NCBI RefSeq assembly: GCF_000026105.1 | Contig: NC_008027.1 | Coordinates: 1,050,501 to 1,114,500 of the forward strand | From: Pseudomonas entomophila L48 | GTDB taxonomy: Bacteria; Pseudomonadota; Gammaproteobacteria; Pseudomonadales; Pseudomonadaceae | Reading direction: 5' to 3' | DNA: 64,000 bases | In this document: one piece after another, positions 56,696 through 64,000 of the stretch | Layout: every line of letters starts with the position of its first letter | Numbering within the stretch: the stretch's first letter is position 1 | The notes under the pieces: model-generated | The model's database searches: none | The model's input: only the letters and a program-made list of their open reading frames with translations | What the model was told of the DNA's origin: nothing | Made by a program: the position numbers and the translations under genes

Positions 56696-58291
56696 CTACT
56701 TCACCTTGGTGGTGGCGAAGTTGTTGTTGGTCAGTGGGTTGATCACATAGCCTTCGACGTTCTCGCGCATGGCGGTGAACATTTTCGGGTGGGCCATGCT
56801 GATCCAGGGCTGGTCTTCATCGTACACCGCCAACGCCTCGTTATAGAGCTTGGCGCGCTCGTCGTTGTCGATCACTTCGCGGGCCCGGGTGATCAGGCCC
56901 TGGAATTTCTGGTTGCACCAGCGGGCGTAGTTCTCGCCGCTCTTGACGGCATCGCAGCTGAGCATCGGGGTCAGGAAGTTGTCCGGGTCGCCGTTGTCGC
57001 CGGCCCAGCCCGCCGATACCAGGTCGGCTTCGCCTTTCTTGGCGCGGCGCAGCATTTCGGCCCATTCCATCACACGGATGTCGAGCTTGATGCCGATCTT
57101 GGCCAGGTCGGACTGGAGCATTTCCGCGGACAGGCGCGGGTTGGGGTTGGTCGGGCCACCGCCGTTGCGGGTGAACAGGGTGATCACCGTGCCTTCAGGT
57201 ACGCCGGCTTCCTTGAGCAGGGCGCGGGCCTTGTCCAGGTCGTGGGGCGGGTTCTTGTTGTCGGTGTTGTAGCCGATCATGGTCGGCGGGTACGGGTTGA
57301 CGCCGGGCAGCGCGTTGCCCTTGCCGAACAGCTGGTCGACGTGGGTCTGGCGGTCGAAGGCCATGTTGATCGCCTTGCGCACGCGCACATCGCTCAGGTA
57401 CTTGTGCTGGGTGTTCATCGAGATGTAGCCGGTGACCAGCGCCTCGATCTCGGCGACCTTGAGTTTCGGGTCGGTCTTGATACCCGGCACGTCGTCAGGC
57501 TTGGGGTACAGGGCAATCTGGCACTCGTTGGCGCGCAGTTTCTGCAGGCGCACGTTGCTGTCAGTGGCGATGGCGAAGATCAGCCCGTCGGCCGGTGGCT
57601 TGCCGCGGAAGTAGTCCGGGTTGGCCTTGTAGCGAACCTGGGCATCCTTGTTGTAGCGCTGGAAGATGAACGGGCCGGTGCCGATCGGCTTGCTGTTGAG
57701 GTCGGCGGTCTTGCCGGCCTTGAGCAGCTGGTCGCCGTACTCGGCAGAGTAGATCGAGGTGAAGGCCATGGCCATGTCGCGCAGGAACGGCGCTTCGGGG
57801 CGGGTGAGGGTGATCACCACGGTGTGGTCGTCGGTCTTTTCCACCGACTTGAGCAGGTCCTTGAAGGCCATGCTCTCGAAATAGGGGAAGCCGATGCTGG
57901 TCTTGTCATGCCACGGGTGGTCGGGCCGCAATTGGCGGTTCAGGCTCCACAGCACGTCGTCGGCATTGAAGTCGCGGGTTGGGGTGAAGTAGTCGGTGGT
58001 GTGGAACTTGACACCTTCACGCAGGTGGAAGGTGTAGACCAGCCCGTCGGGGCTGACGTCCCAGCTCTTGGCCAGGGCCGGCTGGATCTCGGTGGTGCCG
58101 GGCTTGAAGTCGACCAGGCGATTGAAGATGGCCTCGGCGGTGGCGTCGGCGGTCACGGCGGTGGTGTACTGGACGATGTCGAAGCCCTCGGGGCTCGCCT
58201 CGGTGCACACCACCAGCGGCTTGGCCGCCAGATTCGACGCCGCGCCCAGGATGACCGCTGCCAGGGCAGCGCGTAGCGGTAGCGATTTCAT
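56696..58291 (-). CDS. dppA: Dipeptide ABC transporter periplasmic binding protein (DppA, copy 1)
   Basis: 531 residues. Signal peptide through about residue 22 (ILGAASNLA), then the mature start KPLVVCTEASPEGFDIVQYT. SBP_bac_5 family (DppA/OppA), with SAGWAGDNGDPDNFLTPMLS near 420. It is closest to the permeases in the transcribed order, so it is the likely main DppA of this transporter. Compared with the two other copies it is visibly more divergent (TEASPEGFD against SEGSPAGFD). Confidence 0.93.
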   Translation of the reverse strand: MKSLPLRAALAAVILGAASNLAAKPLVVCTEASPEGFDIVQYTTAVTADATAEAIFNRLVDFKPGTTEIQPALAKSWDVSPDGLVYTFHLREGVKFHTTDYFTPTRDFNADDVLWSLNRQLRPDHPWHDKTSIGFPYFESMAFKDLLKSVEKTDDHTVVITLTRPEAPFLRDMAMAFTSIYSAEYGDQLLKAGKTADLNSKPIGTGPFIFQRYNKDAQVRYKANPDYFRGKPPADGLIFAIATDSNVRLQKLRANECQIALYPKPDDVPGIKTDPKLKVAEIEALVTGYISMNTQHKYLSDVRVRKAINMAFDRQTHVDQLFGKGNALPGVNPYPPTMIGYNTDNKNPPHDLDKARALLKEAGVPEGTVITLFTRNGGGPTNPNPRLSAEMLQSDLAKIGIKLDIRVMEWAEMLRRAKKGEADLVSAGWAGDNGDPDNFLTPMLSCDAVKSGENYARWCNQKFQGLITRAREVIDNDERAKLYNEALAVYDEDQPWISMAHPKMFTAMRENVEGYVINPLTNNNFATTKVK

Positions 58292-58325
58292 GGAACCTCC
58301 CTGCAGTCAATGTTCCAGCGTAGCC

Positions 58326-58355
58326 GCCACGGCCCGTTGTTAATCGGGCCGTGGC
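58326..58355 (-). other. Intercistronic hairpin between the porin and dppA
   Basis: Perfect 11-bp stem GCCACGGCCCG / CGGGCCGTGGC, eight-base loop, eight bases after the porin stop. No clear T tract. Confidence 0.7.
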
Positions 58356-58363
58356 GCCAACGG

Positions 58364-59740
58364 TCAGAGGATGTTGAACGGAATGGTGGTGACCAGGCGG
58401 AACTCGTCCAGGCTGCCATCGCCCTGGGCCTTGCTGGCGCGGTGGGCGGTGTAGGTGGCGCGGATGGCGGTATCCTTCAGCGGGCCGCTCTGTATCGCGT
58501 AGCTGGTCCCGAAGCCCCACTCGTAGTGGGTTTCGCCGTCCAGGCCTTTCACATCGTACGAGGTGCCCTTGTAGTGGGTACCGTCGATGCCCCAGCCGCG
58601 GGCGTTGTACAGGTTGAACTTGAGGCCCGGCACACCGTACGGCGCCATGTTCAGCACGTAGCTGATCTGCAGGGATTTCTCGTTCGGGCCGTTGAAGTCC
58701 GACAGCAGGGAGTTGGCCAGGTAGATGCCGTTGGTTTCGTGCAGGTAGTCGAAGTACTCGTTGCCGTTGACCTGCTGCCAGGAGGCGCTGAGCGTGTGGG
58801 CCTGGTGGGTCAGCCCGAACGACAGGCTGTAGGTGTCGTTGTCGATCTCGCCCATCTTCTTGCTGCCCTGGTCCACGGTCTTGTAGTAGTTCAGACCGGT
58901 GGTCAGGCTCAGCACCGCGCTGTCGCCCAGCACGTGGTTGGCGCCGACGTAGTACTGGTTCCAGAAGTCTTCCGCGCGGGTGGCGTAGAAGCTGGTGGTC
59001 AGGCTCTTGAGCGGTTGGTAGTTGATGCCGGTGGTGCTGACGCGGTCGGTCTCCACACCGTTGCCGTATTCGCTGCGGAACTTGCTCAGGCTCTGTTCGG
59101 TACGCGGCGAGACGCGGTCGAAGGTACCCAGGTCGAACGACAGGTTGTCGAACTCGGCGCTGTGCAGGAACGCACCCTGGAAGCTCGAGGGCAGGGCACG
59201 GTTGCCGATGTAAGCGACCATGGGCGTGTCGACCGACTGGCGACCGACGGTCAGCGTAGTGTTGGAAACGCGGGCCTTGACGTTGCCCAGGCCCATCTTG
59301 CTCCACTGGCCGATGACATCACCGTCGCTGTGGGTGAGCGTGCGGTTGTTGGGGCCGGCCACGGCGGCGCGGCCGCGTTCAAGGGCGATGGCGTTGTAGG
59401 CGGCGGCCTCGACGGCGAAGCCCACGGTGCCTTCGGTGAAGCCCGAGCTGTAGTTGAGGATGGTGCCCTGCACCCAGTTGTTACGGCTGTGGGTCTCGTG
59501 GCGGGTACCGTCGCTCTTGTAGTACTTCCACAGTGCCGCGCGGGTGGCGCGTTCGTGGGCATACCAGTTGCGGGTGCTGCCGGACAGGCTCTGGCCGTCG
59601 ATGAAACCTTTGCTCTCGGCCTGCTCGCTGCTCGACTTGAGCGTGACCGGAACGAAGTCCTGGCTGGCGGGTTCGGCCAGGGCCAGGGCGCTGAAGGCGC
59701 CGACGGACAAGGCTAATGCGGTGAGTGTGAAACGTCTCAA
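58364..59740 (-). CDS. opdP: OprD-family outer-membrane porin (OpdP-like, dipeptide-type)
   Basis: 458 residues. Signal peptide to about residue 22 (ALALA-EPASQDF). OprD-family features: SKGFIDGQSLSGSTRNWYAH early, repeated alternating beta-strands and a C-terminus ending TTIPFNIL. OprD porins are 18-strand substrate-specific channels; the one beside dpp in P. aeruginosa, OpdP (PA4501), passes glycine-glutamate and related dipeptides. Position between binding-protein genes gives an outer-membrane entry for the same substrates. Specificity is inferred. Confidence 0.9.
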   Translation of the reverse strand: MRRFTLTALALSVGAFSALALAEPASQDFVPVTLKSSSEQAESKGFIDGQSLSGSTRNWYAHERATRAALWKYYKSDGTRHETHSRNNWVQGTILNYSSGFTEGTVGFAVEAAAYNAIALERGRAAVAGPNNRTLTHSDGDVIGQWSKMGLGNVKARVSNTTLTVGRQSVDTPMVAYIGNRALPSSFQGAFLHSAEFDNLSFDLGTFDRVSPRTEQSLSKFRSEYGNGVETDRVSTTGINYQPLKSLTTSFYATRAEDFWNQYYVGANHVLGDSAVLSLTTGLNYYKTVDQGSKKMGEIDNDTYSLSFGLTHQAHTLSASWQQVNGNEYFDYLHETNGIYLANSLLSDFNGPNEKSLQISYVLNMAPYGVPGLKFNLYNARGWGIDGTHYKGTSYDVKGLDGETHYEWGFGTSYAIQSGPLKDTAIRATYTAHRASKAQGDGSLDEFRLVTTIPFNIL

Positions 59741-59852
59741 GATTAAAGCTCCCTTTATATTTTTTTAGTTATCACCCAGGCCTTGTGGGCCGGGCCTGCT
59801 GCGGTGCTGCGGTACTGCAATGTTTGCCTTGGGGTCACCAGGCAAATCCGGG

Positions 59853-59900
59853 CTGCACGCGGGCGCGGGAGTGGGTCTCACTCCCGGCCGCGCGGTGCAG
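59853..59900 (-). terminator. Large hairpin after the second binding-protein gene
   Basis: CTGCACGCG ... CGCGGTGCAG enclosing GGGAGTG / CACTCCC with a five-base loop gives a long, nearly continuous stem starting two bases after the stop codon. No T tract, so it may be a 3'-end stabiliser or a weak terminator; the porin gene starts about 110 bp further on. Confidence 0.75.
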
Positions 59901-59902
59901 GG

Positions 59903-61495
59903 TCAATCGATGCTGACGCCGGAAAATACGTTGCGTCCGAAGGGGCTGACCTTGAAATCTTTCACGCCGATGCTCAGTGGCTGGTTGACCGTGGAGTGGG
60001 CCACCGGAGTGATCGGCACTTGTTGCTTGAGGCGTTGCTGGGCCTGCTGGTAGAGGGCGGTGCGCTGTTCACGGTCGGTGACCTGCTTGGCCTTGTTGAC
60101 CAGCGCGTCGTACTGCGGGTCGCACCACAGCGAGTAGTTGTTGCTGCCGATGGCGCCGCAGCTGTACAGGGTGCCCAGCCAGTTGTCCGGGTCACCGTTG
60201 TCGCCGGTCCAGCCGATCAGGGCGATGTCGTGTTCGCCGTTTTTCATGCGCTTGAGGTACTCGCCCCACTCGTAGCTGACGATGCGTACCTTGAAGCCCA
60301 GCTTGCTCCAGTCCGATTGCAGCATTTCGGCCATGAGCTTGGCGTTGGGGTTGTAGGGGCGCTGCACCGGCATGGCCCACAGGGTGATTTCGGTGCCTTT
60401 CTTGACCCCGGCCTGCTTGAGCAGCTGTTTGGCTTTTTCCGGGTCGTACTTGGCGTCCTTGAGCGAGGTGTCGTAGGACCACTGCGTGGGCGGCATGGCA
60501 TTGACCGCTGGCTGGCCGGCGTCCTGGTAGACCGCCTGGATGATCGCCTGCTTGTTCACCGCCATGTCCATGGCCTGGCGCACTTCAACGCGGTCGAACG
60601 GTGGGTGCTGGGTGTTGTAGGCGATGTAGCCGAGGTTGAAGCCCGGTTGCGTCATCACCTGCAGCTTGTCGTCCTGCTTGAGCGCGGGCAGGTCGGCCGG
60701 GCGTGGGTGCAGGGTGATCTGGCATTCGTTGCGGCGCAGCTTCTGGATGCGCACCGAGGGGTCGACGTTGATGGAGAACACCAGGTTGTCGATCTTCACC
60801 AGATCGGGGGCCCAGTAGTCCTTGTTGCCCTTGTAGCGGATCTGCGAGTCCTTTTGATAGCGCTGGAACACGAACGGGCCGGTACCGATCGGTTTCTGGT
60901 TGATATCGCTGGGCTTGCCGCTGGCCAGCAGGTGCTCGGCGTACTCGGCGGAAAGGATCGAGGCGAAGGCCATGGCGATGTTCTGCAGGAACGCGGCATC
61001 GACCTTGTTCAGGGTGAAGACCACGGTCAGTGGGGCGGTCTTCTCGACCTTGGCGATGTTCTTGTCCAGCCCCATGCTGATGAAGTAGGGGAACTCGGTG
61101 GGGTAGGCCTTGCGGAAGGGCTGGTCCTTGTCGAGCATGCGGTTGAAGGTGAACAGCACGTCGTCGGCGTTGAAGTCGCGGGTGGGCTTGAAGTCCTTGT
61201 TGGCGTGGAACTTCACGCCGGGCCGCAGGTGGAAGGTGTACTTCAGGCCATCTTCCGAGACTTGCCAGTCGGTGGCCAGGCCTGGCTGCACCGCGGTGCC
61301 GCCACGTTCGAACTCGACCAGGCGGTTGTAGATCGGTTCGGCGGCGTCGTTGTCGGTGGCCGCGGTGTACTGGGCGGTGTCGAAACCGGCCGGGCTGCCC
61401 TCGGAGCAGAACACCAGGTTGTTGGCCGCGACAAGCGGCGCCTGGCTCAGCAGGCCGAGGGCGAGCAGGGTGGAACTCAGTGTTGTGAGGCGCAT
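59903..61495 (-). CDS. Dipeptide ABC transporter periplasmic binding protein (copy 2)
   Basis: 530 residues. Signal peptide through about residue 24 (LGLLSQAPLVAA), mature start NNLVFCSEGSPAGFDTAQYT. SBP_bac_5 domain with ALIGWTGDNGDPDNWLGTLY. Clearly a paralogue of copy 3, with which it shares most motifs (for example ATQ/TWSYDTSLKDAKYDPEKAK against TIKDAKYDPEKAK). It likely feeds the same DppBCDF core with a different peptide range, as shown for P. aeruginosa DppA1-A5. Confidence 0.93.
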   Translation of the reverse strand: MRLTTLSSTLLALGLLSQAPLVAANNLVFCSEGSPAGFDTAQYTAATDNDAAEPIYNRLVEFERGGTAVQPGLATDWQVSEDGLKYTFHLRPGVKFHANKDFKPTRDFNADDVLFTFNRMLDKDQPFRKAYPTEFPYFISMGLDKNIAKVEKTAPLTVVFTLNKVDAAFLQNIAMAFASILSAEYAEHLLASGKPSDINQKPIGTGPFVFQRYQKDSQIRYKGNKDYWAPDLVKIDNLVFSINVDPSVRIQKLRRNECQITLHPRPADLPALKQDDKLQVMTQPGFNLGYIAYNTQHPPFDRVEVRQAMDMAVNKQAIIQAVYQDAGQPAVNAMPPTQWSYDTSLKDAKYDPEKAKQLLKQAGVKKGTEITLWAMPVQRPYNPNAKLMAEMLQSDWSKLGFKVRIVSYEWGEYLKRMKNGEHDIALIGWTGDNGDPDNWLGTLYSCGAIGSNNYSLWCDPQYDALVNKAKQVTDREQRTALYQQAQQRLKQQVPITPVAHSTVNQPLSIGVKDFKVSPFGRNVFSGVSID

Positions 61496-61666
61496 GGCAG
61501 ATCCTTTGTCCGTGTATTTCGGCCGCGACAGGCAAAACGCGGCTGCAACGTCCCGGCCCTGACGATAGAAGCGCCAGAATGCGGGAGCCAGAGTCAGATA
61601 CTGATAAGTGAGCGGGAGCTGTCCGGTGAGCGCTAGGGAATTGCCCTACGTATCACCCGGTCGTGT

Positions 61667-61697
61667 CACCGTCCTGCCGAATATTCCGACAGGACGG
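61667..61697 (-). terminator. Hairpin after the third binding-protein gene
   Basis: Perfect 9-bp stem ACCGTCCTG / CAGGACGGT with a 13-base loop containing the palindrome GAATATTC. It begins ten bases after the stop codon. No T tract. Confidence 0.7.
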
Positions 61698-61706
61698 TCA
61701 CGGCCG

Positions 61707-63332
61707 TTAGTTGTCCACGCTTACCCCGTAGAAGGAGTTCAGGCCGAAGGGGCTGATCTTGAAGTCCTTCACTTTCGTGCTCATGGGCTGATACACGGTG
61801 GAGTGGGCGATCGGGGTGATCGGCACCTGCTCCTTGAGGATGTGTTGCGCCTGCTTGTACAGCTCGGTGCGTTTGGCCTGGTCGGGGGTGGCCTTGGCCT
61901 GCTTGATCAGGTCGTCATACGGCTTGTAGCACCACTTGGAGAAGTTGTTGCCGTCCATTGCATCGCAGCCGTACAGGGTGCCCAGCCAGTTGTCCGGGTC
62001 ACCGTTGTCGCCGCTCCAGCCGATCAGCATGGCGCCTTGCTCGCCACCTTTGGAGCGCTTGATGTACTCGCCCCACTCGTAGCTGACGATCTTGGCCTTG
62101 ATGCCGACCTTGGCCCAGTCCGATTGCAGCATCTCGGCCATCAGCTTGGCGTTGGGGTTGTAGGGGCGCTGCACCGGCATGGCCCACAGGGTGATCTCGG
62201 TGCCTTCCTTGATGCCGGCTTCCTTGAGCAGCTGCTTGGCTTTCTCAGGGTCGTACTTGGCGTCCTTGATCGTGGTGTCGTAGGACCATTGCGTCGGTGG
62301 CATGGCGTTGACCGCCAGCTGGCCGGCGCCCTGGTACACCGACTCGATGATCTGCGGCTTGTTCACCGCCATGTCCAGCGCTTCGCGCACCTTGAGTTGC
62401 GACAGCGGGTTGGGCTCGTTGCTGCCCTTGACCTTGTCCATCACGTTGTAGGCGATGTAGCCGAGGTTGAAGCCGGCCTGGTCAGGCATCTTCAGCTTCG
62501 GATCCTGCTTGAGCGGCGCGATGTCGGCCGGGCGCGGGAACAGGGTGACCTGGCACTCGTTCTTCTTGAGTTTCTGCATGCGCACCGAGGCGTCGGTGCT
62601 GATGGCGAAGATCAGGTTGTCGATCTTCACGTCCTCGGGCTTCCAGTAGTCCTTGTTGCCCTTGTAGCGGATCTGCGCGTCCTTCTGGTACTTGCTGAAC
62701 ACGAACGGGCCGGTGCCGATGGGTTTCTGGTTGATATCGGCGGCCTTGCCTTCCTTGAGCAACTGGTCGGCGTATTCGGCGGACTGGATGGAGGCGAAGC
62801 TCATGGCGAGGTTCTGGATGAACGCGGCGTCCACTTCGTTGAGGGCGAAACGCACGGTGTGGTCATCGACCTTCTCGACCTTGGCGATGTTCTTGTCCAT
62901 GCCCATGTCGGTGAAGTAAGGGAACTCGGTGGGGTAGGCCTTGCGGAAGGGGTGGTTCTTGTCGAGCATGCGGTTGAAGGTGAACAGCACGTCGTCGGCG
63001 TTGAACTCACGGGTGGGCTTGAAGTACTCGGTGGTGTGGAACTTCACGCCGTCACGCAGGTGGAAGGTGTACGTCTTGCCGTCGTCGGACACTTCCCACT
63101 TGGTGGCCAGGCCCGGGATCACCGCGGTGCCGCCGCGCTCGAACTGCGTCAGGCGGTTGAAAATGGTTTCGGCGGAGGCGTCAAAGTCGGTCCCGGTGGT
63201 GTACTGGCCAGGGTCGAAACCGGCTGGGCTGCCTTCTGAGCAGAACACCAGGTTGGTCGCGGCGAGGGCGGACGGAGCGCCGGCTAGCAAGCCTGCACTG
63301 ACCAGGAACGGGAGGACTGCGTGTTTGAGCAT
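61707..63332 (-). CDS. Dipeptide ABC transporter periplasmic binding protein (copy 3)
   Basis: 541 residues from ATG 63332 (MLKHAVLPFLVSAGLLAGAP); the longer frame upstream begins in non-homologous sequence. Signal peptide through about residue 24, mature start TNLVFCSEGSPAGFDPGQYT. SBP_bac_5 with MLIGWSGDNGDPDNWLGTLY. First of the binding-protein genes in the transcribed order and preceded by a 312-bp gap that probably holds a cluster promoter. Gene duplication with copy 2 appears relatively recent by the shared motifs. Confidence 0.93.
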   Translation of the reverse strand: MLKHAVLPFLVSAGLLAGAPSALAATNLVFCSEGSPAGFDPGQYTTGTDFDASAETIFNRLTQFERGGTAVIPGLATKWEVSDDGKTYTFHLRDGVKFHTTEYFKPTREFNADDVLFTFNRMLDKNHPFRKAYPTEFPYFTDMGMDKNIAKVEKVDDHTVRFALNEVDAAFIQNLAMSFASIQSAEYADQLLKEGKAADINQKPIGTGPFVFSKYQKDAQIRYKGNKDYWKPEDVKIDNLIFAISTDASVRMQKLKKNECQVTLFPRPADIAPLKQDPKLKMPDQAGFNLGYIAYNVMDKVKGSNEPNPLSQLKVREALDMAVNKPQIIESVYQGAGQLAVNAMPPTQWSYDTTIKDAKYDPEKAKQLLKEAGIKEGTEITLWAMPVQRPYNPNAKLMAEMLQSDWAKVGIKAKIVSYEWGEYIKRSKGGEQGAMLIGWSGDNGDPDNWLGTLYGCDAMDGNNFSKWCYKPYDDLIKQAKATPDQAKRTELYKQAQHILKEQVPITPIAHSTVYQPMSTKVKDFKISPFGLNSFYGVSVDN

Positions 63333-63644
63333 GGTGGCCTCATTGTTGTCATTTTTCGAATTGAGGCGGCCTCGTGAGCCGACCTGCGGATACTTATGCA
63401 GGGGCCATTCCCAATGCAACACTCAGCAGGATGGTTGACGGCAAAAATGTGGGACGGACGTACATGGATGTCGCATCCATATAACTTTGGCGAATGTTGA
63501 TCGTTTGCGCAGTCGTTTGGCCCGTTAATTTCTAGATGTTTCGCGCCAAAAGTGACAAGCAGATGCACCCGATTGGGGCGTAGGAAAGGGCTGAAACTAC
63601 TGTCCGAGACGGTCTTGGCCGTCCCGGACATCCAACTGGATGGG
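63333..63644. other. Intergenic region between the SIMPL gene and the dpp cluster
   Basis: 312 bases without a gene. It contains the inverted repeat of the SIMPL gene (63601-63630) and presumably the promoter of the first binding-protein gene. Segments such as ATATAACTTTGGCG and TTTGCGCAGTCG are AT-richer, but I cannot name a specific -10/-35 pair or regulator site. Confidence 0.5.
63601..63630 (-). terminator. Hairpin after the SIMPL-domain gene
   Basis: TGTCCG-A-GACGG / CCGTC-C-CGGACA with one mismatch and a short loop, 15 bases after the stop codon. Only a weak T-rich tail. Confidence 0.65.
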
Positions 63645-64000
63645 TCAGGGCACCTGGACTTCGATCAGGCCATCGGCGCTCATGCTGACCTCACTGGTGC
63701 CGGCTTCGATATCGGGTGCCGGCGCGGCCTCATCGGCGGCGCCCTTGGCCATCATCGCCATCGGTGCGTTGCGCAGGTACGGGCGCGGGTAGCCGCTGCT
63801 GTTCAGGTTCAGGCTGACCACCTTGTAGCCTTTGCCACCCAGTGCTTCGGTGGCCAGCTGGGCGCGGGCCTTGAAGGCCGTGACGGCATCCTTGAGCAGC
63901 TCGTCTTCATTGCTCTTGCGGGTGGCGGGGGCGATGGAGAAATCCATGCCGCCCATCTTCAGGTCCTGCAGCAGTTCGCCGGTCAGCTTGGACAGGGCCG
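63645..64000 (-). CDS. SIMPL (DUF541) domain protein, C-terminal part
   Basis: About 118 C-terminal residues; the gene continues past the right edge, with open frame to 63998 (ALSKLTGELLQDLKMGGMDF). Typical SIMPL segments: DELLKDAVTAFKARAQLATE, ALGGKGYKVVSLNLN and the C-terminal GTSEVSMSADGLIEVQV. SIMPL proteins are periplasmic or envelope proteins; E. coli YggE lowers oxidative stress. Ends VQVP-stop at 63645. Confidence 0.85.
   Translation of the reverse strand, partial: ALSKLTGELLQDLKMGGMDFSIAPATRKSNEDELLKDAVTAFKARAQLATEALGGKGYKVVSLNLNSSGYPRPYLRNAPMAMMAKGAADEAAPAPDIEAGTSEVSMSADGLIEVQVP

Overview
The window reads as chromosomal DNA of a Pseudomonas putida-group bacterium. The evidence is high GC, dense G/C-ending codons, the typical extragenic palindromes (TGTAGGAGCGGG... 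and TTCGCCGGCAAGCCGGCTCC), and a gene order that I recall as closely parallel to the P. putida KT2440 stretch from queA to the dpp cluster. That species-level comparison is from memory, not from a search.

Layout. 1-1.8 kb: the 5' part of a bestrophin-type channel gene (cut by the left edge), a decayed toxin-antitoxin remnant, a GNAT acetyltransferase, a 6 x 10 bp tandem repeat and tRNA-Leu(CAA). 1.8-7.3 kb: queA-tgt (queuosine tRNA modification) joined to yajC-secD-secF (Sec translocon accessory). 7.3-10.7 kb: a glycine-zipper protein, suhB (opposite strand), trmJ and cysE. 10.7-16.4 kb: a complete iron-sulfur assembly operon iscRSUA-hscBA-fdx-iscX, with two IscR-like operator sites upstream. 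16.4-25.7 kb: ndk, rlmN, pilF, rodZ, ispG, hisS, yfgM, bamB, der, all housekeeping and in one direction. 25.8-27.8 kb: a transaminase and omega-amidase pair.

From 27.8 kb the content is more accessory. 27.8-34.4 kb is a xenosiderophore iron-uptake locus: a PepSY/flavodoxin/FNR-type reductase (piuB), a TonB receptor (piuA), a PKHD hydroxylase (piuC) and a Sel1-repeat protein, with Fur-box-like sites in the divergent promoter. 34.4-36.4 kb holds two unrecognised genes in visibly AT-richer DNA, the best candidate here for something undescribed. 36.5-37.6 kb is ornithine decarboxylase (speC). 38.2-42.2 kb is a fecI-fecR-fecA ferric-citrate-type signalling system. 42.3-45.8 kb is a four-gene osmoprotectant ABC transporter. 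46.1-46.8 kb is a RelE/HigB-type toxin gene interrupted by an in-frame TAA, next to an intact XRE antitoxin. 46.9-48.5 kb is prfC. 48.6-52.4 kb is a polyamine-type cluster (binding protein, cupin, FAD amine oxidoreductase, AraC regulator). 52.7-63.3 kb is a dipeptide-uptake cluster with one ABC core (dppBCDF), three paralogous binding proteins and an OprD-family porin. The right edge cuts a SIMPL-domain gene.

Iron is a recurring theme. IscR senses Fe-S status, Fur-like sites flank piuA/piuC and precede fecI, and two different TonB receptor systems lie within 12 kb. I found no CRISPR array, prophage, insertion sequence or rRNA. The most notable observations are the orphan AT-rich gene pair, the toxin with a single nonsense codon, the 10-bp tandem repeat, a terminator whose loop carries a perfect TATAAT ahead of ndk, and the series of hairpins at the dpp gene junctions.
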